Below are positions 31,265 through 39,618 of a stretch of 64,000 bases of DNA, one piece after another. The position numbers and the translations under genes are program-made. Position 1 is the first letter of the stretch. Each line of letters begins with the position of its first letter. The DNA is taken from the NCBI GenBank assembly GCA_963714455.1, contig CAVQON010000020.1:372001-436000 (forward strand), given 5' to 3'. Source of the DNA: CAVQGZ01 sp963714455. Its GTDB lineage: Bacteria > Actinomycetota > Actinomycetes > Jiangellales > Jiangellaceae. The notes under the pieces were generated by a model. That model made no database searches. It was not told where the DNA came from and was given only the letters and a program-made list of their open reading frames with translations.

Positions 31265-33427
31265 ATGTCCCCCACTGATGCGGTAGAGACCACCTCCGCC
31301 GAGGCCCCTCGAAAGACGCGGCGGTTGCGGTGGCTGCTCCCCGCGCTCGTGCTGCTGGCCTGGCTCGCCGTGGGTGGCCCACTGGGCCAGTACGCCGGGC
31401 TGCTGAGCGAGGTGCAGGAGAACGACTCGGCGTCGTTCCTTCCGGCCGATGCGGAGTCGACGCAGGTCAACGAGCTGGCTGCGGCATTCAACGACGACGA
31501 CGTCGTCCCGGCGGTGGTGGTCTACGAGTTCGACCGCGCGACCACTCCGCAGGACCTGGCCGCAGTGGCGGCCGACGTCGACGAGATCGCCGCCCTGGAC
31601 GGCGTCGTCGCACCCCCGGTCGGGCCGATCCCGTCCGAGAGCGGCGAGGCCGTGCAGGTGATCGTCGGCCTCGACGCCACCGAGGCGACGGAGACGGCCG
31701 AGTACGTCGACCAGATCCGGGCGATCGTCGGCACCGACGGCACCATCGAGATCGACGGGGCCTCGAGCTACGTCACCGGACCTGCGGGCTTTCTCGCCGA
31801 TCTCGGCGAGGCATTCGGAGCGATCGACGGCATCTTGCTGCTGGTCACGTTCGGCGTGGTGCTGCTCATCCTGCTCATCGTCTACCGAAGCCCGGTTCTG
31901 CCGGCCCTGGTGCTCTTCGCCTCGGTGCTCGCTCTCGGCGCGGCCTCCTTCGTCATCTACAACCTCGCCGACGCCGACGTGCTCACGCTCAACGGCCAGA
32001 GCCAGGGCATCTTGTTCATCCTCGTCGTGGGCGCGGCGACCGACTACTCGTTGCTCCTCGTCTCGCGCTACCGCGAAGAGCTGCGGCGTCACCACAGCAA
32101 GTACGACGCCATGCGCGCCACGCTCAAGGGCACCTACGAGGCGATCCTGGCCTCCGGCGGCACCGTCGTGCTCGGTGTCATGGCGCTGCTGCTCAGCGAG
32201 CTCAACTCCACGCAGGGCCTCGGCCCGGTGGCCGCCGTCGGCATCATCTTCGCGATGCTGTCGGTGCTGACCTTCTTGCCGGCTGCCCTGGTGCTCATCG
32301 GACGGGGCGCATTCTGGCCGTTCCGTCCCGCCTACGGTAGTGCGCCGACCGAGGTGCGTGGCATCTGGGGCCGCGTTGCCCGTCTCGTGGGGCGTCGCTA
32401 CCGAGCCATCTGGATCGTTGTGACGCTTGGCCTTCTCGCCCTCGCAGCCTTCCTGCCGACGTTCAAGGCCGAGGGGGTCGCCCAGTCCGATTTCTTGCTC
32501 GCTGAGGTCGAGTCGACGCAGGGCCAGGAAGCGCTGGCGCGGCACTTCCCAGCCGGCTCGGGCAGCCCGGCCACGGTCATCGGCCCGGCCGACGAGCTCG
32601 ACGCCATGACGACGACCCTCACCGAGGTCGACGGCGTTGCACTGGTCGTCCCGCTGGCCGACCCGGTCACCGGTGACGTCATCACCGTCGACGGACGTGT
32701 GCAGCTCGACGTCACGCTGGAGGCGGCGGCCGATTCCGACGAGGCCGAGCAGACCGTCACGGTGATGCGCGACGATCTGGACGCCGTGTCGCCCGACGCT
32801 CTCGTGGGCGGCCTGACCGCCGTGCAGCTCGACACACAGGCAGCCGCTCAGCGCGACCTCTTCGTGATCATCCCGGTGGTGCTGCTGGTCATCCTGCTCG
32901 TGCTGATGGCGCTGCTGCGATCGGTGCTGCTGCCGGTGATACTGATCGGCACCGTGATCGTGTCGTTCTTCGCGACGCTGGGGCTGGGCGCGATCGTCTT
33001 CAACAACATCTTCGGCTTCCCCGGAGCCGACCCGAGCGTGCCGCTGTTCGCCTTCGTGTTCTTGGCCGCCCTCGGCATCGACTACAACATCTTCTTGATG
33101 ACGCGGGCGCGCGAGGAGACGATCAAGCTCGGCACCCGGCGCGGGATGCTCAAGTCCCTCGCCGTCACCGGAGGGGTGATCACCAGCGCGGGCATCGTGC
33201 TGGCGGCGACGTTCGGCGCGCTCTTCGTGCTGCCGATCCTCTTCTTGGCCCAGATCGCCTTCTTGGTCGCGGCCGGCGTGCTGATCGACGCCCTGATCGT
33301 CCGGTCGCTGCTCGTCCCGGCGCTGGTCTACGACATCGGGCCGAAGGTGTGGTGGCCCAGCCGGCTGGCTCGCAAGGAGGAGCCGACCGAGCGGGACGAG
33401 CAGCCGGAGCTGGCCCCTATCGGCTGA
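31265..33427 (+). CDS. MMPL-family RND exporter
   Basis: A 720-residue transporter with the two-fold RND layout: one N-terminal helix, an extracytoplasmic domain (about 45-185), five to six helices, a second domain (about 385-540) and six more helices. The proton-relay motifs are conserved: LVVGAATDYSLLLVSRYREE in the first half and LAALGIDYNIFLMTRAREE in the second, each with the Asp-Tyr pair. Family members export lipids or hydrophobic drugs. The ATG at 31265 follows a GGAG site. The divergent MarR gene suggests inducible expression; the substrate is unknown. The C-terminal tail is short and charged, unlike mycobacterial lipid-exporting MmpL proteins. Confidence 0.92.
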   Translation: MSPTDAVETTSAEAPRKTRRLRWLLPALVLLAWLAVGGPLGQYAGLLSEVQENDSASFLPADAESTQVNELAAAFNDDDVVPAVVVYEFDRATTPQDLAAVAADVDEIAALDGVVAPPVGPIPSESGEAVQVIVGLDATEATETAEYVDQIRAIVGTDGTIEIDGASSYVTGPAGFLADLGEAFGAIDGILLLVTFGVVLLILLIVYRSPVLPALVLFASVLALGAASFVIYNLADADVLTLNGQSQGILFILVVGAATDYSLLLVSRYREELRRHHSKYDAMRATLKGTYEAILASGGTVVLGVMALLLSELNSTQGLGPVAAVGIIFAMLSVLTFLPAALVLIGRGAFWPFRPAYGSAPTEVRGIWGRVARLVGRRYRAIWIVVTLGLLALAAFLPTFKAEGVAQSDFLLAEVESTQGQEALARHFPAGSGSPATVIGPADELDAMTTTLTEVDGVALVVPLADPVTGDVITVDGRVQLDVTLEAAADSDEAEQTVTVMRDDLDAVSPDALVGGLTAVQLDTQAAAQRDLFVIIPVVLLVILLVLMALLRSVLLPVILIGTVIVSFFATLGLGAIVFNNIFGFPGADPSVPLFAFVFLAALGIDYNIFLMTRAREETIKLGTRRGMLKSLAVTGGVITSAGIVLAATFGALFVLPILFLAQIAFLVAAGVLIDALIVRSLLVPALVYDIGPKVWWPSRLARKEEPTERDEQPELAPIG

Positions 33428-33432
33428 GACCG

Positions 33433-34179
33433 CTACGTCTGGTCGAGGCGGCGTGGCGGCAGCACGGTCTCGGTGACCGTGCCGTCGCCGTCGCGCTGGA
33501 CGCGGTAGCCGTGGGCGTCCGGGCGGTCGCTGACCACCTCGGCGAGGTCGGTGCCGCGGTAGAGCAGGCCGACGCCGTCGTCGGTGGCGTAGGAGAGCGG
33601 GAGCGTGGCGTCGGCCACCAGGCTGTGCAGCAGCGGGCGGCGCTCGGCCTCGCTGTCGTAGTGCACGCCGTTGCCGTAGGGCAGCAGCGCGAGCCCGTTG
33701 GTCACCGCGCGCAGGCGCGGGCCGAAGGAGTCGGTGGTGCCGCCGACGTGCCAGCACAACGACCCGGCGGACACCCCGCTGAGCACGACGCCCTTCTCCC
33801 ACGCCGCGCGCAGCACTGGTCGCAGCTCATGCACGTCCCAGACGGCGAGCAGGTTGGCCACCGACCCACCGCCGACCCAGATCACGTCCTGGGCGAGCAG
33901 GTGGGCGGCCAGGTCGTCGACGTTGGGCATCGGGAAGAGGGAGACGACGGTGAGCGCCACGTCGTCGCGGTCGTAGAAGCCTTCGTGCAGCCGGGCGGCC
34001 CATACCGCCTGGTCGCCCCCCGCCGTGTTGAGGGCGGACATGCGCAGACGCCGTCCCGGGTCGTCCGGGCGTGCCAGGTCGAGCGCGAGGTCGATGAGCG
34101 GACCGGGACGCAGGAACGTGCGGCGCCCGGGCACGAAGCCCCCGGACGTGGCCAGGATCGTCGGCTGGGCCGCACTCAT
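33433..34179 (-). CDS. Peptidase S51 / dipeptidase E-like protein
   Basis: A 248-residue protein of the S51 family (class I glutamine-amidotransferase-like fold), which includes alpha-aspartyl dipeptidase and cyanophycinase. The nucleophile elbow is VVLSGVSAGSLCWHVGG with Ser at the GxSxG turn; QDVIWVGGGSVANLLAVWDV and GLALLPYGNGVHYDSE are family blocks, the latter supplying the probable active-site His. No signal peptide is present. It overlaps the upstream flavoprotein gene by 4 bp, so the two are coupled. It converges on the MMPL gene with a 5-bp gap and no visible terminator. Confidence 0.85.
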   Translation of the reverse strand: MSAAQPTILATSGGFVPGRRTFLRPGPLIDLALDLARPDDPGRRLRMSALNTAGGDQAVWAARLHEGFYDRDDVALTVVSLFPMPNVDDLAAHLLAQDVIWVGGGSVANLLAVWDVHELRPVLRAAWEKGVVLSGVSAGSLCWHVGGTTDSFGPRLRAVTNGLALLPYGNGVHYDSEAERRPLLHSLVADATLPLSYATDDGVGLLYRGTDLAEVVSDRPDAHGYRVQRDGDGTVTETVLPPRRLDQT

Positions 34180-35447
34180 GCCGCGTCCAGGTCGGCGACG
34201 ACGGCCTCGGCCGCCCGCCGTCCGGAGTGCAGCGCTCCCTCGATCGACCCGGTCGCCCGGTGGTCGCCGCAGACGTAGGTGTTCTCGACGTAGCGCACCG
34301 GCTGCTGGACGGTCAGGGGCGCCGGCATCGCCGGCAGGGCCGCGGGCACCGGGACACGCTCGACGAGCTGCCAGTCGGCCGTGCTGCGCCGGTACAAGGT
34401 CTGCAGGTGGGCGAGCACGGCCTGCTCGTCGCCGGCCGGGCCGGTCGTCCCCAGCACCGAGCTGGAGACGAGCGTCGATCCGGCCGGGGCGTAGGTAGAG
34501 GCCACCGTGCTCAGCACCGAGGTGTTGACGACGGGCCCGCGCCGTTCGCCGTCGACGAGCAGAACGGGCAGGCCGCCGGCGAGCTCGGGGCCGGGAACGC
34601 CAGGCGTGGTGTGGTACCAGGTGGTGACCGAGCGCATGGGCGGGGCGGCGAAGCCGGGGAGCAGGCCGCCGACCCGGTGAGGGTCGACGGCGACCACGAC
34701 GGCCCGGGCGTTCATCTCGTCGGAGTCGGTGAAGACGCGAGTGCCGCTCACCCGATGCGCCGGCGTGGCAAGCCGGACGGTGCCCGGCGGCAGCTCACGG
34801 GCGACCTCGTCGCTCAGCGCCTGCATACCGAGCGCCGGCAGCCCCGGGGCACCCTTCACGAACGAGCGCAGCACGAAGTCGAAGAACCTCGACGACGTGG
34901 TGAGCCCGTCCTCGAGGAAGACGCCGCTCAAGAAGGGGCGCAGCAGCCGCTCGACCGTCTCGGGCTCGATGCCACGGCGCGCCAGCATCTCTGCCGTGGT
35001 GGACTCCGGCACGCTCAGATCGGCGGCGGGGTCGCGGCGCGAGGTCGCCAGCGCCAGGGAGCCCAGGCGAAGCTTGCCGGCCAGGCTGCCGACCGGGGCC
35101 AGCGTGGTCGAGACCACAGCCTTCGGGTAGCGGCGCGGGTCGGCCACCAGGTGGTGGCGCGTGCCCAGCGAGACGACGACGCCGGCCAGGTACGACTGCA
35201 GGTCGAGCCGGGACAGGTCGACGAACGTGCGCAGCGACGGGTACGACGGGTTGAGAACCTGAAAGCCACGGTCGAGGCGAAAGCCGTCGACCACGTCGGT
35301 GCGCACGCGACCGCCCACGGCGTCGGACGCCTCCAGCACGATCACGTCCAGCCCGGCATCGACCAACGATCGGGCGCAGGCCAGCCCCGCCAGGCCTGCC
35401 CCCACGACGATGACGTCCGCCTCGGAGGTGGAGGTCGCGTCGCGCAC
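34176..35447 (-). CDS. FAD-dependent amine-oxidase-type oxidoreductase
   Basis: A 423-residue flavoprotein. The N-terminal dinucleotide-binding fold reads VIVVGAGLAGLACARSLVDA, followed by VIVLEASDAVGGRVRTD (GG doublet, RxxGGR motif). The C-terminal FAD clamp is ENTYVCGDHRATGSIEGALH. This is the protoporphyrinogen-oxidase, phytoene-desaturase and monoamine-oxidase superfamily; the substrate cannot be told, and no carotenoid or haem gene is adjacent. The GTG at 35447 has TACGGT 6 nt upstream. It forms a two-gene operon with the S51 peptidase and is divergent from the pseudokinase gene. Confidence 0.85.
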   Translation of the reverse strand: MRDATSTSEADVIVVGAGLAGLACARSLVDAGLDVIVLEASDAVGGRVRTDVVDGFRLDRGFQVLNPSYPSLRTFVDLSRLDLQSYLAGVVVSLGTRHHLVADPRRYPKAVVSTTLAPVGSLAGKLRLGSLALATSRRDPAADLSVPESTTAEMLARRGIEPETVERLLRPFLSGVFLEDGLTTSSRFFDFVLRSFVKGAPGLPALGMQALSDEVARELPPGTVRLATPAHRVSGTRVFTDSDEMNARAVVVAVDPHRVGGLLPGFAAPPMRSVTTWYHTTPGVPGPELAGGLPVLLVDGERRGPVVNTSVLSTVASTYAPAGSTLVSSSVLGTTGPAGDEQAVLAHLQTLYRRSTADWQLVERVPVPAALPAMPAPLTVQQPVRYVENTYVCGDHRATGSIEGALHSGRRAAEAVVADLDAA

Positions 35448-35453
35448 AGGGCG

Positions 35454-35459
35454 ACCGTA
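35454..35459 (-). promoter_or_regulatory. -10 element of the flavoprotein-S51 operon (leaderless)
   Basis: TACGGT on the minus strand ends 6 nt before the GTG at 35447. Confidence 0.5.
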
Positions 35460-35536
35460 CTCGTCCGCCCGACGCTCGCACGTGGGCCGGTGGACGGCGG
35501 TCGGGTCGGTGGACGCTGTTCTGCGACGATGGACGC

Positions 35537-36895
35537 GTGCCCAACGATGCGCTGCCGGAGGTTGCGGGATTCGTCGTGACCGGCACGGTGCAGCGACCTG
35601 ACTGCTCGGACTACCTGTCGGCGGTCGACGTGGCCTCGCGCGAGCACGTGCTGCTCCGCGTTCTCCCGTACCTGGACGACGCGGAGCGGTCGGCGGTCGC
35701 TGCTTCGCTGGAGCCGTTCGCGGCGCTCACCGCCGAGCACCTCGACGGCCCGGCGAGGCTGGCGTCGGAGGCGGACGCGCTCGTGGTGCCGACCCGCACG
35801 TGGCGCCTCGACACGCTGCCCGCCCAGCCGCACCTGCCCGGCCAGGTGGTCACCGTCATGGCACCGGTCGCGCAGGCAGTCGCAGCGTTGCACGCGGCGG
35901 GCCTGGCGCACGGCAACGTCCGCGCCGAGTCCGTCAGCGTGGACGACGAAGGGCGTCCGCGGTTGGCCGAGGCGGGTGTGGCTGCTGCCCTGCACGCGCT
36001 CGCCCCGCGGGAGGTGCCAGCACCGACGGAGTCTGCCGACCGCGACGCCCTGCTGGCCCTGCTGGTCGCTGCGGCCCGGCCGGTGGACGACGCGGCCCTG
36101 GACGCTCTGGTCGACGAGCTGGTCGAGGGGGAGGCCGACCCGTCCTCGGTCGCCGACCGTCTGCTCAGCGAGGTCACGCCGGTGGCGCTGGGCGACCAGA
36201 CCCCGGTGGACGCACCACCCGCTGAGCCGGTTCCCGCCGGGCGCCGGCGCTGGCCATGGCTGGTGCTGGCCGTAGTGCTCGCCGGGGTCGCCGCGGGCGT
36301 CGCTGCCCTTCTGGCGACCTCCGGCGACTCGCCGGACGGCACTGCCACCAGCTCGCCGAGCGAGCGCCCGGTGCCGACACGCACGTCGGCCGTGCTGATG
36401 CCCGAGCCGACGTCGCAGGCGTCGGGATCGCCGGGCGCACCCGCTGCGTCGCCGGACGCCGAGTCCGCGGGGACGCTGCTGTGCGGGGCGCCGGGACCTG
36501 CGCCGGAGTCGACGCCCCCGCTGGCCCAGGACTGGGCCGAGGTCGTGCGCGCGCTGTACGTGCGGCGTACCGCCGCGCTCGTGACGGGGCAGACGTCGCT
36601 GCTGTGCGACGTGTACGACCCCCGCAGCCCCGGCCTGGCGAGCGACCTGGAGCTCGACGCGGCGTACGTCGCCCAAGGCGTGCGGCCCGACGCGCTGGTC
36701 TTCGTCGTGGAGGACGCAACCCTCGTCAGCGAGGACGGCGCGCTGCTCACGCTGGAGATCACCGACCGGCTGGAGCCGTACCGGTTGGTCGACGAGGACG
36801 GACGCACGGTGGCCGAGCTGCCGGGCGTGCCGTCCGAGTCGTGGCAGGCCCGCCTCGTCCCGGACGCGACCGGCAGCGAGTGGGTCTTCGGCTAG
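35537..36895 (+). CDS. Membrane-anchored pseudokinase with extracytoplasmic domain
   Basis: A 452-residue protein. Residues about 1-215 have the outline of a Ser/Thr kinase: LAHGNVRAESVSVDDEGRPR lies where HRDLKPxN should be, but the catalytic Asp is replaced (HGN), the DFG position reads LAEAG, and no glycine-rich loop or VAIK lysine is recognisable. A single membrane helix at about 237-260 (WPWLVLAVVLAGVAAGVAAL) is followed by a Ser/Pro/Thr-rich linker. An outer domain of about 130 residues contains two cysteines (LLCGAP and SLLCDVYD). The design recalls the MviN/FhaA-type pseudokinases that scaffold peptidoglycan regulators. The GTG at 35537 has GACGAT 6 nt upstream. The tail overlaps the convergent epimerase gene by 4 bp. 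Confidence 0.75.
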   Translation: MPNDALPEVAGFVVTGTVQRPDCSDYLSAVDVASREHVLLRVLPYLDDAERSAVAASLEPFAALTAEHLDGPARLASEADALVVPTRTWRLDTLPAQPHLPGQVVTVMAPVAQAVAALHAAGLAHGNVRAESVSVDDEGRPRLAEAGVAAALHALAPREVPAPTESADRDALLALLVAAARPVDDAALDALVDELVEGEADPSSVADRLLSEVTPVALGDQTPVDAPPAEPVPAGRRRWPWLVLAVVLAGVAAGVAALLATSGDSPDGTATSSPSERPVPTRTSAVLMPEPTSQASGSPGAPAASPDAESAGTLLCGAPGPAPESTPPLAQDWAEVVRALYVRRTAALVTGQTSLLCDVYDPRSPGLASDLELDAAYVAQGVRPDALVFVVEDATLVSEDGALLTLEITDRLEPYRLVDEDGRTVAELPGVPSESWQARLVPDATGSEWVFG

Positions 36896-37788
36896 AGCAT
36901 CGACGCTGCGACGACGGCTTCGGCGTCGCGGTGCTCGAACGTGAACCCGGAGTCGATGAGGCGTTGCGGGTCGACGTTGAAGTCGGCCAGCACGTCGTCG
37001 GCGAACTCACCGAGGACGATCGTCAGGGCGAACTTGGGAACCGGGATGACCGTCGGTCGGTGGACGGCCTCGCCGATCAGCCGGGTGAACTCTCCGTTCG
37101 TGGTCATCTCCGGCGCCGACACGTTGTAGGGCCCGGACATCTCGTCGTTCGTCAGCATGTGCTCGATGGCTCGTGCCGTGTCCTGCACCGACACGACGGG
37201 CCAGATCGAGCGCCCCCCGGCGAGCGGGCCGAGCAGGCCGACCTTGGCCAAGGGGAGCAGCCGCCGTCCCATGGTGCTGCCCGCAGAGCCCATCACCAGG
37301 GTGAGCCGCGGCAGTACGACACGCACCCCGGCCTCGGCGGCGACGGTGGTCGCCTGCTCCTTGTCAGCGATGACGCGCGCCAAGAAGTCCGAGCCGACGG
37401 CGGAGTCCTCGACCAGCCGGCGACCGTGCGTGTCGTTGCCGTAGTAGCCCATCGAGCCGGCGCTGACGAGGGTCCGCAGGGTCGGCGCGAGCTCAGCGGC
37501 GGCCCGGGCGAGCACCTGAGCCGACCCCACGTGGCTGTCGTAGAGCACCTTCTTGTACGCCTCGGTGCGGCGGCGGTCGCCCACCCCGGCCCCGGCCAGG
37601 TTGACGATGGCCTCGACCGAACCGAGCCGTTCGAGGTCGATCGTGCCGGCGCCCGGGTTCCACGACACCTCGTCCGCACGTGCGGCCGGCCGGCGCACCA
37701 GACGCAGCACGTCGTGCCCGGCCGATTGCAGCCGAGGAAGAAGCTCCCCACCGATGAAACCGGACGACCCGGCTACCGCGATCTGCAT
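36892..37788 (-). CDS. TIGR01777-family NAD-dependent epimerase/SDR protein
   Basis: A 298-residue extended short-chain dehydrogenase-like protein. The N-terminal MQIAVAGSSGFIGGELLPRL is the GxxGxxG nucleotide-binding turn, IVNLAGAGVGDRR is the family-specific motif of TIGR01777 proteins, and a C-terminal DUF1731 block follows (VIPVPKFALTIVLGEFADDV). YYGND occupies the region of the catalytic Tyr. The function is unknown; E. coli YfcH and plant SULA/GC1 division-related proteins belong here. M. tuberculosis Rv2216 sits between sucB and lipB like this one, except that here five extra genes intervene. It follows sucB by 3 bp and is likely in its transcript. Confidence 0.9.
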   Translation of the reverse strand: MQIAVAGSSGFIGGELLPRLQSAGHDVLRLVRRPAARADEVSWNPGAGTIDLERLGSVEAIVNLAGAGVGDRRRTEAYKKVLYDSHVGSAQVLARAAAELAPTLRTLVSAGSMGYYGNDTHGRRLVEDSAVGSDFLARVIADKEQATTVAAEAGVRVVLPRLTLVMGSAGSTMGRRLLPLAKVGLLGPLAGGRSIWPVVSVQDTARAIEHMLTNDEMSGPYNVSAPEMTTNGEFTRLIGEAVHRPTVIPVPKFALTIVLGEFADDVLADFNVDPQRLIDSGFTFEHRDAEAVVAASML

Positions 37789-37791
37789 CGA

Positions 37792-39528
37792 CTACAGCCC
37801 GAGGTCGCCCTCGAATGCGCCCTCTTCGAGCCGGCTCTTGACCGCGGTCAGGAACCGGGCCGCGTCGGCGCCGTCCACGAGGCGGTGGTCGTAGGTGAGG
37901 GCCAGGTACATCATCTGCCGCACCGCGATGGAGTCGGTGCCGTAGGCGTCCGGCACGACGACCGGCCGCTTCACGATTGCGCCGGTGCCGAGGATGCCGG
38001 TCTGCGGCTGGTTGATGATGGGGGTGTCGAACAGGGCGCCGCGGCTGCCGGTGTTGGTGAGGGTGAACGTGCCCCCCGACAGCTCGTCGGGCGTGATCTT
38101 GTTCGTGCGGGTGCGCTGGGCGAGGTCGGCGATCTTGCGCGAGAGCCCGGCGATGTTCAGGTCGCCGGCGTCGCGGATCACGGGTACCAGCAGACCACGC
38201 TCGGTGTCGACCGCGACGCCGAGGTGCTCGGCGTCGGAGTAGGTCACCTGCTTGCTCTCCAGGTCGATCGTCGCGTTGAGCGCCGGGTACACGGTGAGCG
38301 CCTCGAGCGCCGCCTTCGCCAGGAACGGCAGGAACGACAGCTTCACTCCCTCGCGCACCTCGAAGTCGGCCTTCGCCCGGGCGCGAAGCGCGGCCACCGG
38401 GGTCATGTCGACCTCGACGACGGTGGTCAGCTGCGCGGACACGTGCAGCGACTCGACCATGCGGTCGGCGATCACCTGGCGCAGGCGCGACATCTTCTGC
38501 GTCGTGCCTCGCAGCTCCGACGGGGCAGCGGCGGCCTTCGCGGCCTTGGGCGCGGGCGGGGGGGCGCTGGGTGCTGCCGTCGTGGCGGCGGCGGGCGGCG
38601 CTGCGGTCTTGGCGGCCTCCGCGGCGGCGAGCACGTCCTGCTTGCGGATGCGCCCGCCGACACCGGTGCCGGTGAGCGAGGCGAGGTCGACACCGTGCTC
38701 GGCGGCGAGCTTGCGCACGAGCGGGGTCACGTAGGGGGACGGGCCGTCGTCGCTCGCCGGGGCCGCAGCAGGCGCCGCAGCCGGGGCGGGTGCCGGCTTG
38801 GCCGGTTGCGACGGCGGCGCGCTGGCCGGCGGTGCCGCTTGCGCGGGTGCCTGCGCGGGCGCTGCCTCGGGTGCCGGAGCAGCCTCGGGCGCAGACGGGG
38901 CCTGCGACCCGGGCTCGCCGATGACGGCCAGCGCGGTGCCGACCTCGACGGTCTCGTCCTCGGGCACCTTGATCTCCAGCAGCACGCCGGCAGCCGGGGA
39001 GGGGATCTCGGTGTCGACCTTGTCGGTGGACACCTCCAGCAGCGGCTCGTCGGCCTCGACCGTGTCGCCGACCTCCTTCAGCCAGCGGGTGACGGTGCCC
39101 TCGGTCACGCTCTCACCCAGCTGGGGAAGCGTCACCTCCTGGCCCGTCGCACCGCCGCTGGGGGCGGGGGCGGCCGGGGGAGTCGGCGCCGCGGGAGCAG
39201 CCGGTGCCGGCTCCGGCTCAGCCGGCGGGGCTTCGGCAGCCGGGGCCGGCGCAGCGGGAGCGCTGTCAGCGGCGCCGCTCGGCGCCTCGCCGGGCTCGCC
39301 GATGAGCGCGAGCTCCGCTCCGACCTCGACGGTCTCGTCCTCGGGCACCTTGATCTCCAGCAGCACGCCGGCTGCGGGGGAGGGGATCTCGGTGTCGACC
39401 TTGTCGGTGGACACCTCCAGCAGCGGCTCGTCCATGTCCACCGACTCGCCGGGCTGCTTGAGCCATCGGGTGACCGTTCCTTCGGTCACGCTCTCGCCGA
39501 GCTGAGGGAGAGTGACGGGGGTTGCCAT
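37792..39528 (-). CDS. sucB: Dihydrolipoamide acyltransferase (E2) with two lipoyl domains
   Basis: A 578-residue E2 subunit of a 2-oxoacid dehydrogenase complex. Lipoyl domain 1 spans about residues 1-78 and lipoyl domain 2 about 130-207; the lipoylated Lys is in TDKVDTEIPSP in both. Ala/Pro linkers separate them. The E3-binding domain is SPYVTPLVRKLAAEHGVDLA at about 270-305. The catalytic core (about 345-578) ends with LTYDHRLVDGADAARFL, whose His and Asp are the active pair. Actinobacterial homologues (Rv2215, DlaT) serve both pyruvate and oxoglutarate complexes, so the exact substrate is uncertain. The two lipoyl domains share a 113-bp stretch that is 98 percent identical in DNA. The ribosome site is GAGAGG. 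Confidence 0.94.
   Translation of the reverse strand: MATPVTLPQLGESVTEGTVTRWLKQPGESVDMDEPLLEVSTDKVDTEIPSPAAGVLLEIKVPEDETVEVGAELALIGEPGEAPSGAADSAPAAPAPAAEAPPAEPEPAPAAPAAPTPPAAPAPSGGATGQEVTLPQLGESVTEGTVTRWLKEVGDTVEADEPLLEVSTDKVDTEIPSPAAGVLLEIKVPEDETVEVGTALAVIGEPGSQAPSAPEAAPAPEAAPAQAPAQAAPPASAPPSQPAKPAPAPAAAPAAAPASDDGPSPYVTPLVRKLAAEHGVDLASLTGTGVGGRIRKQDVLAAAEAAKTAAPPAAATTAAPSAPPPAPKAAKAAAAPSELRGTTQKMSRLRQVIADRMVESLHVSAQLTTVVEVDMTPVAALRARAKADFEVREGVKLSFLPFLAKAALEALTVYPALNATIDLESKQVTYSDAEHLGVAVDTERGLLVPVIRDAGDLNIAGLSRKIADLAQRTRTNKITPDELSGGTFTLTNTGSRGALFDTPIINQPQTGILGTGAIVKRPVVVPDAYGTDSIAVRQMMYLALTYDHRLVDGADAARFLTAVKSRLEEGAFEGDLGL
38939..39051 (-). repeat. Lipoyl-domain DNA repeat, copy 2 (inner lipoyl domain of sucB)
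   Basis: This 113-bp segment matches 39320-39432 at 111 positions, including third codon positions. Flanking lipoyl-domain sequence is clearly more divergent. Confidence 0.9.
39320..39432 (-). repeat. Lipoyl-domain DNA repeat, copy 1 (N-terminal lipoyl domain of sucB)
   Basis: This is the partner of 38939-39051; the two differences lie in the Ala/Pro-coding stretch next to the lipoylated Lys loop. Confidence 0.9.
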
Positions 39529-39618
39529 GCCGGTGGCCTCTCTGTCGTGACTGTCGTGGAGCCGGGGGTCGTGCCGGGCGTCTGTCGCCGGGGATGGCGC
39601 AGCCGCTTGGTGGTGAGG

